Below are positions 15,701 through 24,040 of a stretch of DNA of 36,037 nt, one piece after another. Made by a program: the position numbers and the translations under genes. Location of the stretch: contig CALVBH010000045.1 in assembly GCA_944325765.1 (NCBI GenBank), forward strand, positions 1 through 36,037, given 5' to 3'. Numbering within the stretch: position 1 is the first letter of the stretch; every line of letters starts with the position of its first letter. The notes beneath the pieces are model-generated. The model was not told the origin of the DNA, did no database searches, and saw nothing but the letters and a program-made list of their open reading frames with translations. The DNA comes from an uncultured Bacteroidales bacterium. Its GTDB lineage: Bacteria; Bacteroidota; Bacteroidia; Bacteroidales; UBA932.

Positions 15701-17016
15701 CCCCAAGGTTCGTAGTACGACGGGAAAAGAGCCAGATCCAGCCCTATGAGAAGGTCGTAATATGTCATATTGAAAACCCCGTCGTTGCCGTTGAGATAAG
15801 AAGGGATGAAATAGACTTTCACCTTGTCGCCGACGGCATTGTTCAGATTCAATTCCGAAAGTCTGCGGCAAATGGTATCGTATTCCCTGTTCATCAGATA
15901 ATGCGATGTCTGGGTTACGTAACCGGATTCCTTGCCGTTCAGTTTGGCGACGAGCTCCTTGTCCGGGCCGTTGTGTCCGGACGGAATCATTATGAAAGCC
16001 TGTATGCTTTTACCTTTGAAATCGGATTTGTTCAGTTTGTCCAGGGCGTCGATAAAGACATCGATACCCTTGTTCTTGTATTCGTAACGCCCTCCGATAC
16101 CTATGAAGATGGAATTTTCAGGCACGGCCTCTCCGGACATCGCTGCCGCTACCTGCACCAGTTTGTCACGGGCAGCGGACCTTACCATAGAATAATCTTC
16201 ATCGGACGGCGTAAAACTGTTCTCGAAGCCGTTAGGCGTTACTATGTCCACTTTCCTGCCCAGGAACTGACGGCATTCGACAGCCGTTATTTCGCTTACG
16301 GTAGTGAATATGTCAGCATTCTGAGCCGCGTGTTTTTCGAGAGAATGCCGGGCTATGACATTGAAATCCTTGGCTTTCTGATCACCGTCGTACAGAGCCA
16401 GGGAATCATATAGCGGCAGGTTGTTCCCGGCAAGGCACCTGCCGACGACAGTGGCATGGGTGGTGAAAACCGTAGCTATCGGCAGTCCGGACTGCTTGAT
16501 GTACAGCAGACCTGCCCCTGTGAGCCATTCGTGGAACTGCGCCACGACCTTGTCGGCTCTGGAAAGATTGAACTTGTAAAAACTCTCTATAACTTTTCCC
16601 GACGCATATCCGAAAAGGGCGGATTCTACATAATCCCAGTTCCCGGTCAGGGAATCCACTCCGAAATGCAGCCAGTATTCTGTCAGAATCTCGGACTTTT
16701 TAGTCAGGAATTGCTTGAAATCCACGAGGATAGCTACAGGAGAGCCCGGAATATTCCATTTTCCTATCCTGATTCTCAGGCCTTCGGCTTCCGCCTGGGC
16801 CTTCCAGTCCCGATACAAACCCGGATCTTCGATAAAATCCGGGTTCGATTCAGTATCCATCCACACATCGGGACCGATCAGAATATGATGCCTCTTTAAT
16901 TCCGTTTTAAGGTAGAGGGCCTTGGTGGCTATCACCGTATATATACCCCCTACCTTATTGCAGACCTCCCAGCTTACCTCGAAAAGATAATCTGGTCTGA
17001 TCGATTCGTTGTTCAT
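12781..17016 (-). CDS. Glycogen synthase (GT3) fused to alpha-glucan phosphorylase (GT35)
   Basis: A 1411-residue two-enzyme chain. Residues 1 to about 545 are a GT3 glycogen synthase like the animal and fungal enzyme: EVSWEVCNKVGGIYTVI at the N-terminus, Arg310 and Lys316 in GGRYEYKNKG, and the E-x7-E pair Glu436/Glu444 in SYYEPWGYTPLE. The arginine-rich allosteric tail of eukaryotic synthases is absent. After a short linker comes a DUF3417-like segment (about 575-625, LETLSRNLWWCWNESAKNLF) and a short-type GT35 phosphorylase (about 650-1290). The PLP lysine of the latter is predicted at Lys1165 in EASGTSGEKAAMNG. A beta-rich tail of ~110 residues follows. One half extends and the other phosphorolyses alpha-1,4-glucan; both active sites look intact. 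The ATG abuts the GH57 stop with no gap. Confidence 0.93.
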   Translation of the reverse strand: MNNESIRPDYLFEVSWEVCNKVGGIYTVIATKALYLKTELKRHHILIGPDVWMDTESNPDFIEDPGLYRDWKAQAEAEGLRIRIGKWNIPGSPVAILVDFKQFLTKKSEILTEYWLHFGVDSLTGNWDYVESALFGYASGKVIESFYKFNLSRADKVVAQFHEWLTGAGLLYIKQSGLPIATVFTTHATVVGRCLAGNNLPLYDSLALYDGDQKAKDFNVIARHSLEKHAAQNADIFTTVSEITAVECRQFLGRKVDIVTPNGFENSFTPSDEDYSMVRSAARDKLVQVAAAMSGEAVPENSIFIGIGGRYEYKNKGIDVFIDALDKLNKSDFKGKSIQAFIMIPSGHNGPDKELVAKLNGKESGYVTQTSHYLMNREYDTICRRLSELNLNNAVGDKVKVYFIPSYLNGNDGVFNMTYYDLLIGLDLALFPSYYEPWGYTPLESVAFRVPTLTTTLAGFGLWVKEHYLKDHPGITVLDRNDSNYPEVVDGVVERVKEIAGLTKDKRKRYMDNAREVSEIALWENNIVYYKQAYSEALKKVITDKGAFPRYKNDKPMQYKKIDVNKPSWNSVLINRHLPDGLKDLETLSRNLWWCWNESAKNLFKRVDPKAWKETGENPIAMLDKVSYKRFQELEKNSEFMGELNLVITEFNAYMALKAERKNPSIAYFCMEYGLDTSLKIYSGGLGILAGDYLKETSDMNVNMVAVGLLYRYGYFTQMLSAQGDQVSKYDAQDFMKIPATPVRDADGNWMTVSVAFPGRNLNARLWRVDVGRTELYLMDTDYEENLPEDRSVTHHLYGGDWENRLKQELLLGVGGIRALRKLGIDTQMYHCNEGHAAFTGLERLREYIQNDNLDFPEALELVRASSLFTTHTPVPAGHDAFDEGLLRKYIGHYPQRLKIDWETMMGLGKINGSDVNEKFSMSILAANISQEVNGVSWLHGEVSRDIFANMWPGYLPEELHVSYVTNGVHYPTWTAPEWKEIHSKVFGEEFKTHHYDKSCFEGIYKVSDADIWNVRTTLRKKLIAEIKERLSDPTATNHYSPRQIVTIKDTLRDDVLTIGFARRFATYKRAHLLFRDLDRLNEIVNNPERPVQFIFAGKAHPADKAGQDLIKSIVDISKMEQFIGKIVFVPNYDITLAKYLVQGVDVWMNNPTRPLEASGTSGEKAAMNGVMHFSVLDGWWVEGYKPGAGWALPMERTYQDQNYQDELDAATIYTIIENDIAPTFYNISRSTGRSTDWLEYIKNTIAQVACNFTTNRMLTDYINQYYEPQSQRFESLLENDYAKAREIAEWKRRLRREWQNISLVSIVKPDSANENVSLGKEFNSEIVLNIGDLNPEEIGVEMLFATTDSKGKLHISSVAAFKPVETSDGVAKYQAVITPEVAGLFQVAARIYAKNDLLPHRQDFELVRWL

Positions 17017-18384
17017 TTACTGTTTCTTTGTTTTAACCGTTTTCTTCGCAGACGGTTTCTTTGCTGCAGTTTCCTTCGCGGCCTTAACGGGCTTCTTTGC
17101 AGCCGGTTTCCTTACCGCCTTGGCAGCCACCGTTTTCGGTGCTTTCTTTGCAGGTTCCGTCTTGTTTTCGGCTGCAAAGTTAACATCTGAAACGGAAATT
17201 GCATCATCTACCCGTAAAATAAAATCGCTCAAAACATTCATATAGTTTATAAATGCCTCATACGGAGTATCATACGGGTTGAAATATTTATGAACGGCAC
17301 CGTCGGAGAAGAACTTCGTGCACATATAGTAGAAGTGGTCGCTCTCCTGAAGATGTCCGAAGTCGGACCAGAGCTGCTCATTGTTTATCAGAGACAGTTT
17401 TTCCGTTATGCTGTAAAGCTTTTTGAAAGCGTCGTTCTGCAGTTCGTTTCCAAGCCATGCGGTCACGTCCCTCTCTTCGTCCGCCCATGAAATCGGGTCC
17501 GGAACATCGAGCGACGCCACTGCCTTGTGTTTTCTGGCAGCCTGGTCAGGTGTCACGAATTCGAATTCACCGTCCTTTATCACCACTTCAGGGAAATATC
17601 TCATAAAGTCGAAGATACCGCTCTGTGCCTTCTGGTGCTCGCCGAATGTCTCGTAATCCATGAACAGATTCACGATTTCATCGTTCTGTGCGGCAGCCTT
17701 GATCCAGCTCAGATATTTGTCACCGGTAAGAGGCCAGTCGGACCAGCTCTTGTCGGAGAATCTGAACGCTATATCGTCGCTGAGGGTGGAATTCTTCAGC
17801 AGAAGTTTCAGTTTCGGAGCCAGTGCACCGGAATAGATGTAGTTAGGGCTCTTCCATCCGAGGACATGCTTTGCACCTTCCGTCAACATGGTCTTGAAGC
17901 CCATATCATAGACCATCGAACCGATTTCATCGGAATATATGAGTTCCGTATTCCTGAACGACTTCGGAGTAACGCCGAAATAGTGTTCGATAGTCTCCCT
18001 ATGCTTCATCACCTGGTGCTTGAATTCGGTCGGAGAAGCCAGCGAAGCCAGTGAATGGTAGTAGGTTTCAGCCAGGAATTCAACGCAGCCGGTGCCTGCG
18101 AGCTTGCGGAAGCTGTCGATTACCTCCGGAGCGTACCTGTCGAACTGTTCGAGAACGGAGCCCGAAATGGAAAATGCCACCTTGAACTGACCCTTGTAGG
18201 CGTTTATAAGTTCCAGAAGGAGTTCATTGGTCGGGAGATAACATCTCTGGGCCACCCTTCTGAGGATAGTCCTGTTCGCGAAGTCATCGTAATAATGGGA
18301 ATCCTTTCCTATGTCAAAAAATCTGTATAACCTCAATCTGTTTGGCTGATGGACCTGAAAATACAGACATATACTTTTTTTCAT
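17017..18384 (-). CDS. GH57 alpha-amylase / glucanotransferase with a Lys-Ala-Pro tail
   Basis: A 455-residue GH57 enzyme acting on alpha-glucans. Motif 1 is QVHQPNR (His12, Gln13), the predicted nucleophile is Glu147 (FRNTELIYSDE) and the predicted acid/base is Asp243 (MDYETFGEH). The catalytic part ends near residue 403. The remaining ~50 residues are an unusual basic low-complexity tail of K, A, P and T (for example AAKAVRKPAAKKPVKAA), like the C-terminal tail of histone H1. It has no signal peptide, so it acts in the cytoplasm on glycogen. It lies between the GT4 gene (23-nt gap) and the fusion gene (no gap), clearly in the glycogen operon. Substrate specificity within GH57 cannot be read from the sequence alone. 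Confidence 0.9.
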   Translation of the reverse strand: MKKSICLYFQVHQPNRLRLYRFFDIGKDSHYYDDFANRTILRRVAQRCYLPTNELLLELINAYKGQFKVAFSISGSVLEQFDRYAPEVIDSFRKLAGTGCVEFLAETYYHSLASLASPTEFKHQVMKHRETIEHYFGVTPKSFRNTELIYSDEIGSMVYDMGFKTMLTEGAKHVLGWKSPNYIYSGALAPKLKLLLKNSTLSDDIAFRFSDKSWSDWPLTGDKYLSWIKAAAQNDEIVNLFMDYETFGEHQKAQSGIFDFMRYFPEVVIKDGEFEFVTPDQAARKHKAVASLDVPDPISWADEERDVTAWLGNELQNDAFKKLYSITEKLSLINNEQLWSDFGHLQESDHFYYMCTKFFSDGAVHKYFNPYDTPYEAFINYMNVLSDFILRVDDAISVSDVNFAAENKTEPAKKAPKTVAAKAVRKPAAKKPVKAAKETAAKKPSAKKTVKTKKQ

Positions 18385-18407
18385 TGTCTTAAAAATTTAA
18401 GTTTAGA

Positions 18408-19700
18408 CTATTTGTTGATTACCGATTCGTAAACTTTCTTGATTTTGTATGCGGCATTGTTCCATTTGAGTGCGTCCACTTCATCCCGTCCGCAGCGGGC
18501 TGCCATATCAGCCATGGCGCCGTAGTTCAACAGGCCGTACATGGCATCGGCCATGGCATCGATATCCCAGAAATCCACCTTGATGGCATATTTCAGGACC
18601 TCGGCCACTCCCGACTGCTTGGAAATGATGGAAGGGACGTTTGTCTGCATGGCCTCCAGAGGAGAGATACCGAAAGGCTCGGATACGGAAGGCATTACGT
18701 ACACATCCGACAGAGCGAACATTTTCTGTACGTCCGCCCCGCGAAGGAAGCCCGTAAAGTGGAACCTGTCGGAAATGCCGAGCCGGGCCACGTGGCGGAT
18801 GCACCTGTTGAGCATATCCCCGCTTCCAGCCATGACGAATCTCACGTGACTGCACCTCTTCAACACCTTGGCGGCAGCCTCGATGAAATATTCCGGACCT
18901 TTCTGGAATGTGATTCGTCCGAGGAATGTCACTACCTTGTCCTTTACGCCTCTTTCCACCACGATATTCTCGCGGCCGCTGAAATCGACGGCATTGTGGA
19001 CAGCCACGACCTTGTCCGGAGAAATGCCGTACTTGTTTATGACGATATTACGCGTAAGTTCACTCACGGCTATCACCTTGTCGGCAGCCTCCATACCCTT
19101 TCTTTCGAGGTCATAGACCCTGGTATCTATCTTGTCATCGCTGCTCCTGTCGAATGACGTGGCATGTACATGGACGACTAACGGCTTGCCGGTCAGCTGC
19201 TTGGCGGCGATACCCGCCAGATATGTCAGCCAGTCATGCGCATGGATGACATCGAACTCGTCGGCATGCTGCAGGGCGATGGTAGCCCCCACCATGGCAT
19301 ACCGGGCGACTTCCTCCATCAGATTGTCCCCGTATTTTCCGGAGAACTTGTATTTCTGTCCGTACTGTACGCGGAAACTCTTTATCTGTCTCTTGCGCTC
19401 TTCTTCCACCATCCTGGTAAAATCCTGAGGGTCGACGTACGGGACCATATTGGTACCGATATGTACGAATCTCACCTTTCCGAGAAATTCATCCACGGAA
19501 GTGGAAACTGTATCAACAGGGACATCGCTTGCGTTTATTATCCTGACGGCACTCTGGTCTTCGTCCCCGGAAGCGGAAGGCATTACGAACAGCACGTCCA
19601 CATTATTCGCGGCAAGCCCTTTTGTCATACCGTAGCAGGCGGTTCCGAGTCCTCCTGCAATATGCGGCGGGAATTCCCATCCGAACATCAGAACTTTCAT
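18408..19700 (-). CDS. GT4-family glycosyltransferase of the glycogen cluster
   Basis: 430 residues with the GT-B fold. The N-terminal glycine loop is FPPHIAGGLGTACYGM (residues 10-25), and the C-terminal donor site contains GRITFQKGPEYF (about 261-272) and the E-x7-E pair Glu341/Glu349 in SEPFGISPLEA. The N-terminal glycine-rich loop recalls the GlgA KxGGL motif, but the length and sequence are those of general GT4 enzymes. Within the operon it is likely a second alpha-glucan synthase or primer-forming glucosyltransferase; donor and acceptor cannot be told from sequence. Its ATG overlaps the stop of the GH133 gene by 4 nt (ATGA), implying tightly coupled translation. Confidence 0.82.
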   Translation of the reverse strand: MKVLMFGWEFPPHIAGGLGTACYGMTKGLAANNVDVLFVMPSASGDEDQSAVRIINASDVPVDTVSTSVDEFLGKVRFVHIGTNMVPYVDPQDFTRMVEEERKRQIKSFRVQYGQKYKFSGKYGDNLMEEVARYAMVGATIALQHADEFDVIHAHDWLTYLAGIAAKQLTGKPLVVHVHATSFDRSSDDKIDTRVYDLERKGMEAADKVIAVSELTRNIVINKYGISPDKVVAVHNAVDFSGRENIVVERGVKDKVVTFLGRITFQKGPEYFIEAAAKVLKRCSHVRFVMAGSGDMLNRCIRHVARLGISDRFHFTGFLRGADVQKMFALSDVYVMPSVSEPFGISPLEAMQTNVPSIISKQSGVAEVLKYAIKVDFWDIDAMADAMYGLLNYGAMADMAARCGRDEVDALKWNNAAYKIKKVYESVINK

Positions 19701-21661
19701 CGCTTATCCTCCTTTTTGTTTTTGTTCATCAGATAATCCACCCTCAACAGCGCAGCCGTACTGCAGGCTGAAGCTATCGCACCATGGGCCTCGTGAGGAG
19801 GATCTCCGTCGTAAAGTTCGGATATGGCCCCCACACCGTGCTTGTTTATGTCGGCATAGAACCCTTCCGTCAGATATTCGGCTTTCTTGTAGAAATTTGA
19901 CCCCATCATCTTGAAGCATACATTCACGTACGGGTCGAGAAGCTGAGGGAAAGCGCAGCCCTGGTGGTACGCAAGGTCCCTGTCTCTCTGGGATCCCTCA
20001 TATACGCCCCTGTACATCACGTTCCTCGGAGAAAGCGTCCTGATACCCCTGCGGGTAATCAGTTCGTTGTTCACGGTCATCACCACATCGGACTTGACCA
20101 TGTCCTCCACAGGAGAATAGTCGAGACAGATGGCATAAAGCTGGTTCGGCCGCACATCCATGTTCTGTCCGCCGTTATCTACATAATCCGCCAGATAACC
20201 GGCTTCGTAGTTCCAGAATGTCTTCTGGAAATTCTCCTCTATAAGGTCACGCACCGGAGCCCATTTCTCTATGAAGGCATTCTTCTTCGCTCCGTATTTC
20301 TTCTCCATGTCGAGGGCGAAACATATCGCATTGTACCACATGGCGTTGGTTTCCACCTGATAGCCGGCCCTTTCCGTAACCGGATGCCCGTCCACGTATG
20401 CATTCATCCAGGAAAGCGCCACGCCGTCCATCTGGGCCCAGAGCAGGCCGTTGGGATGCATGGCCACTTCGTTCCTGTGCCCGGGGGCATAACTTTCTAT
20501 GATGCCTTTCAGAGTCTTTCCGTACTTCTTCCAGACTTTCCTGCCGGCATTGACATCACCCTTTTCATCCTCAAGGAAATGCACGTACTGCTGGACAGTA
20601 TCCGTCAGAAGAAGCGGCGCCTCCACCTGCGTGGTCCTGTGGAACAGCCTCTCCTGTTCGTCGGAGATGAGATTGTCCAGGATTTCCTCGAATTCGGCGC
20701 AGTCGCCGTCAGCATAAAGGGTAAGTCCCGGAAGCGACATCACCGTTTCCCTCAGAAGACCTGTCTCCAGCCAGGAGAAACCGGCATTTATGCGCTTGTG
20801 CCCGTTGCGCGAGCATTTGAGCATGTCGGCATTTCTTACCAGAAGGTCGTGATAGTTATGAATCTGGCCCAGACGCTTTACTGCATCGGCAAACTTGCGT
20901 TTGAATGTTCTCGGCTCGTCCTCGTCCACCGATGCGGAAAATACGATGCTGTCGCCAGGCTTCAGGGTAGTCGTGAAAAATCCCGGAACGAACAGGTCCT
21001 CCCTGCAGTTGAATCCGCGACGCATTTCATCCGAATAGGTGATACCGTTGTACCAGTAAGGCAGAGACTTGAACTGGGCCTTCGAACTGAGCTGGAGGTT
21101 CAAATCAGGAAAGTCCTCGTAAAGTCTGAATGATACGCCGTTCGCGATTTCCCTGTACCCTGTGCGGGCTTCCGGGTTCTGGCTCGTAAGACTGTGCACA
21201 CTGCGGAAAGCGAGGAAAGGCTTCAGCATCAGAGTCGCTTTTTCAGGAGCTTCGATAAGATGATACTTTATAAGCACCTGGTCGGAGTCGGGAGCCATAA
21301 GAATAGTCTTGCTGAAAACGATTTCGCCCACCTTGTAAGTTATCTCAGGAGCAGGATCGGCATCGAAGTCAACAATATATTTATGACCTCTCGGTTCGTA
21401 GACATCACCGTAGCAGTGAATGCCGAGATTGAATTGCTTGCCGCCTACGATCAGGCTCTCGTCCAAAGCGGAAAGGAGGATGAAGTTCCCTCCCCCGAGC
21501 TTGTCGACAGGAACGGCAAGAAGTCCGTGGTAACGCCTTGTATTGCAGGTCACGATGGACGTGTTGCAATAGGCGCCTGTCTTATTCGCCACGATGATTT
21601 CCCTCTTGAGCGAATACTCCAGGTTTACCAGTTCTGACTTGTTGAATTTCAAAAAAGCCAT
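19697..21661 (-). CDS. Amylo-alpha-1,6-glucosidase (glycogen debranching, GH133)
   Basis: A 654-residue cytoplasmic enzyme that removes alpha-1,6-linked stubs from glycogen. The N-terminal domain shows the family pattern (KTGAYCNTSIVTCNTRRYHG, residues 27-46), and the C-terminal (alpha/alpha)6 barrel has NGLLWAQMDG and the signature QVETNAMWYNAI, close to the glucosidase half of eukaryotic debranching enzyme. There is no separate 4-alpha-glucanotransferase domain; the neighbouring GH57 enzyme may supply that activity (inference). It lies 29 nt downstream of glgB and overlaps the GT4 gene by 4 nt. Confidence 0.9.
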   Translation of the reverse strand: MAFLKFNKSELVNLEYSLKREIIVANKTGAYCNTSIVTCNTRRYHGLLAVPVDKLGGGNFILLSALDESLIVGGKQFNLGIHCYGDVYEPRGHKYIVDFDADPAPEITYKVGEIVFSKTILMAPDSDQVLIKYHLIEAPEKATLMLKPFLAFRSVHSLTSQNPEARTGYREIANGVSFRLYEDFPDLNLQLSSKAQFKSLPYWYNGITYSDEMRRGFNCREDLFVPGFFTTTLKPGDSIVFSASVDEDEPRTFKRKFADAVKRLGQIHNYHDLLVRNADMLKCSRNGHKRINAGFSWLETGLLRETVMSLPGLTLYADGDCAEFEEILDNLISDEQERLFHRTTQVEAPLLLTDTVQQYVHFLEDEKGDVNAGRKVWKKYGKTLKGIIESYAPGHRNEVAMHPNGLLWAQMDGVALSWMNAYVDGHPVTERAGYQVETNAMWYNAICFALDMEKKYGAKKNAFIEKWAPVRDLIEENFQKTFWNYEAGYLADYVDNGGQNMDVRPNQLYAICLDYSPVEDMVKSDVVMTVNNELITRRGIRTLSPRNVMYRGVYEGSQRDRDLAYHQGCAFPQLLDPYVNVCFKMMGSNFYKKAEYLTEGFYADINKHGVGAISELYDGDPPHEAHGAIASACSTAALLRVDYLMNKNKKEDKR

Positions 21662-21690
21662 AATTTAATATATTATAGGTTAATAATTTC

Positions 21691-23727
21691 TCAATCTATT
21701 TTCTTCAAAACCACCGCACAGCGGCTCGGAAGGTACAGGTACAGGGTGTCGTCGTATTTCTGGTTCCCGTTAGGAGATTTTTCCGGCAGCGAAATATGCA
21801 CTTCACCGTTCTTAATCCTTGAGAATCCGTCAAATTCCGGTTCGTCGCTGTCCAAAATCACTTCGTACTTTCCCGCAGGAGCCGAAAATCCATAGTCTGA
21901 GAAAGATAGGCAAGGATTGAAATTGAACGCAAAGATACAATTTATTCTTTTGAATACTAATATTTTTTTCTCCTCGTCCTGTACGAGCAGCTCAGGACGG
22001 TCAGTGAGGATAGCCTCTGATTTTCCGAGCCTTATCATCGCATTGTCGAAATTCAGGAGGAATTTATACCGGAGGTAATCCGGCTCCGCGAGCGACCATT
22101 GGCGGCGGGCGTATTTATACGACCAGCCGTTCCCTTCCCGAGGGAAATCTATCCATTCCGGATGGCCGAACTCGTTCCCCATGAAATTCAGATATCCGTC
22201 CCCGGCCGTGGCCATCGTCACTAACCGGATCATCTTGTGCAGAGCCATACCCCGGTCTATGATATCCGACCTGGATTCGGTATTCATCGAAAAATACATT
22301 TCCTTGTCCATCAGGCGGAAAATGATGGTCTTGTCCCCCACCATCGCCTGGTCGTGGCATTCGGCGTAGCTTATGGTCTTCTCGTCCGCACGCTTGTTGG
22401 TGAGCTGCCACCACATTTCCCCCATACTCCACTGGTCATCGGAAAGTTCCTTTATCCATTTTATCCAGTTGTCCGCCACGCCCATACTCATACGGAAATC
22501 GAAGCCTACACCGCCGGCCTCGAACGGAGCGGCCAGACCTGCCATTCCGCTGACATCTTCGGCTATGGTGAAGGCATCGGGATTCATCTCATGCACAAGC
22601 ATGTTCGCCAGGGCGAGATAGGTCACTGCAGATTCGTCCACTCCGTCGTTGAAATAGTTGTCATACCCGACGAAATCCTTCCCGAGACCGTGGTCCCAGT
22701 AAAGCATGCTGGTCACGCCGTCGAAACGGAACCCGTCGATATGGTACTCTTCCATCCAGTATTTGCAATTCGAGAGCAGGAAATGCTGTGTCTCGTGACG
22801 CCCGTAATCGAAGCAGCGCGACCCCCAGGCCGGATGCCTCCCGCGCGGACCGGAATAAAAGTACATGTCGCCGTCCTTCCCGTCGAAATCCCCGAGGCCT
22901 TCCAGTTCGTTGTCCACCGAATGGGAATGGACGATATCCATAACCACGGCTATACCTGCCCCATGCGCCTCGTCCACCAGAGCCTTGAACTCCTCCGGCG
23001 TCCCGAAGCGGGAACTCAGGGCGTAGAAATTCGACACCTGATACCCGAAAGAGCCATAGTACGGATGCTCCTGCAGGGCCATAATCTGTATCGTATCGTA
23101 CCCGTCCCTTATGATTTTCGGCAGGACATTCTCCCGGAACTCGGAAAAAGTCGCCACTTTCTCTTCTTCCGAACTCATTCCGATATGGCACTCATATATA
23201 AAAGGATGCTCCCGTCTGCCCGGCTTCCCGTGTTTCCAGCGGTACGGTTTGTCGGGATCCCACACCTGGGCCACGAAAAGTTTCGTCTCGGGGTCCTGCA
23301 CAGCACGCGTGGTATATGCCGGGAGCCTCTCCCCTCCGCCGCCGGGCCACTCTATGTAAAGCTTGTAGAGAGTCTTGTCCGAAATGAACATCGAACTGAC
23401 ACGGATTTCCCAGTTTCCGCTCCCGACAGGCTTGAGTGCGTATGCTTCAGTCCTTTTCCAGTTGTTGAACTCCCCTATCAGGTAGATTTTGGTCGCATTC
23501 GGAGCCCATTCCCGGAAAATCCAGTCCCCTTCGGCAGTCTTGTGCATGCCGTAGTAGAGATAACTGTTTATGCCTTTGGACAGAGAACCGTCCTGTTCTA
23601 TGTCGGCCCTTGCTTCGAGAATGCGCTGATGCCGCCTGTCTATGGCATCCCTGTATGGAGCCAGCCACGCGTCCGATTCGTAAATCATCGGAATTTTCTT
23701 CTGTAGTTTTTCCTTGTTTCTGTTCAT
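21691..23727 (-). CDS. glgB: 1,4-alpha-glucan branching enzyme, eukaryote-like GH13
   Basis: A 678-residue enzyme that makes alpha-1,6 branches in glycogen. A CBM48-like domain (about 60-150, IYLIGEFNNWKR) is followed by the GH13 barrel with the predicted nucleophile Asp336 (DGFRFDGVTSM), acid/base Glu390 (TIAEDVSG) and transition-state Asp459 (ECHDQAMVG). Length and motifs (GDMYFYSGPRGRHPAWGSR, HPEWIDFPREGNGWSYKYAR) match the eukaryotic-type subfamily (GH13_8) rather than the GlgB of most bacteria. It starts 11 nt after xseB, so the glycogen genes probably share the xse transcript unless an internal promoter was missed. Confidence 0.93.
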   Translation of the reverse strand: MNRNKEKLQKKIPMIYESDAWLAPYRDAIDRRHQRILEARADIEQDGSLSKGINSYLYYGMHKTAEGDWIFREWAPNATKIYLIGEFNNWKRTEAYALKPVGSGNWEIRVSSMFISDKTLYKLYIEWPGGGGERLPAYTTRAVQDPETKLFVAQVWDPDKPYRWKHGKPGRREHPFIYECHIGMSSEEEKVATFSEFRENVLPKIIRDGYDTIQIMALQEHPYYGSFGYQVSNFYALSSRFGTPEEFKALVDEAHGAGIAVVMDIVHSHSVDNELEGLGDFDGKDGDMYFYSGPRGRHPAWGSRCFDYGRHETQHFLLSNCKYWMEEYHIDGFRFDGVTSMLYWDHGLGKDFVGYDNYFNDGVDESAVTYLALANMLVHEMNPDAFTIAEDVSGMAGLAAPFEAGGVGFDFRMSMGVADNWIKWIKELSDDQWSMGEMWWQLTNKRADEKTISYAECHDQAMVGDKTIIFRLMDKEMYFSMNTESRSDIIDRGMALHKMIRLVTMATAGDGYLNFMGNEFGHPEWIDFPREGNGWSYKYARRQWSLAEPDYLRYKFLLNFDNAMIRLGKSEAILTDRPELLVQDEEKKILVFKRINCIFAFNFNPCLSFSDYGFSAPAGKYEVILDSDEPEFDGFSRIKNGEVHISLPEKSPNGNQKYDDTLYLYLPSRCAVVLKKID

Positions 23728-23738
23728 AGTTCCGGAAT

Positions 23739-23960
23739 TTATATGGTTTCCATGGAATCTGTCTTTTCCCTGGCAGTACGCAGATATTTACGGCAGCCGG
23801 CTATCAGTTCGTCTGCACGCCTGATGTATTTGTCGATATCCCCGATACCCGTAGCCGGATCCTCCACCTCGGCAGCTATCTTTTCCAGTTCGGCCACAGC
23901 CTTCGCATAATCGAATTTTTCCTCCGCAGAAGTCTCTGCGACAATGTTTTTCTTCGCCAT
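23739..23960 (-). CDS. xseB: Exodeoxyribonuclease VII small subunit
   Basis: 73 residues from ATG 23960 (MAKKNIVAETSAEEKFDYAK). It has the short helical-pair fold of XseB (FDYAKAVAELEKIAAEVED, then IDKYIRRADELI). A longer frame beginning at 24044 overlaps xseA but adds 28 residues of non-family sequence rich in Arg, so I reject that start. The ATG is preceded by a purine-rich AAAGAGAAA. Together with XseA it forms the single-strand nuclease. It lies 80 nt downstream of xseA and 11 nt upstream of glgB. Confidence 0.9.
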   Translation of the reverse strand: MAKKNIVAETSAEEKFDYAKAVAELEKIAAEVEDPATGIGDIDKYIRRADELIAGCRKYLRTAREKTDSMETI

Positions 23961-24040
23961 TTTCTCTTTTTCCAGTCCTTGCGGACAATATCCGTTCTTC
24001 ACTCCGGACCGCCTGCGCGGACCTTCGTGACAATATCTTC

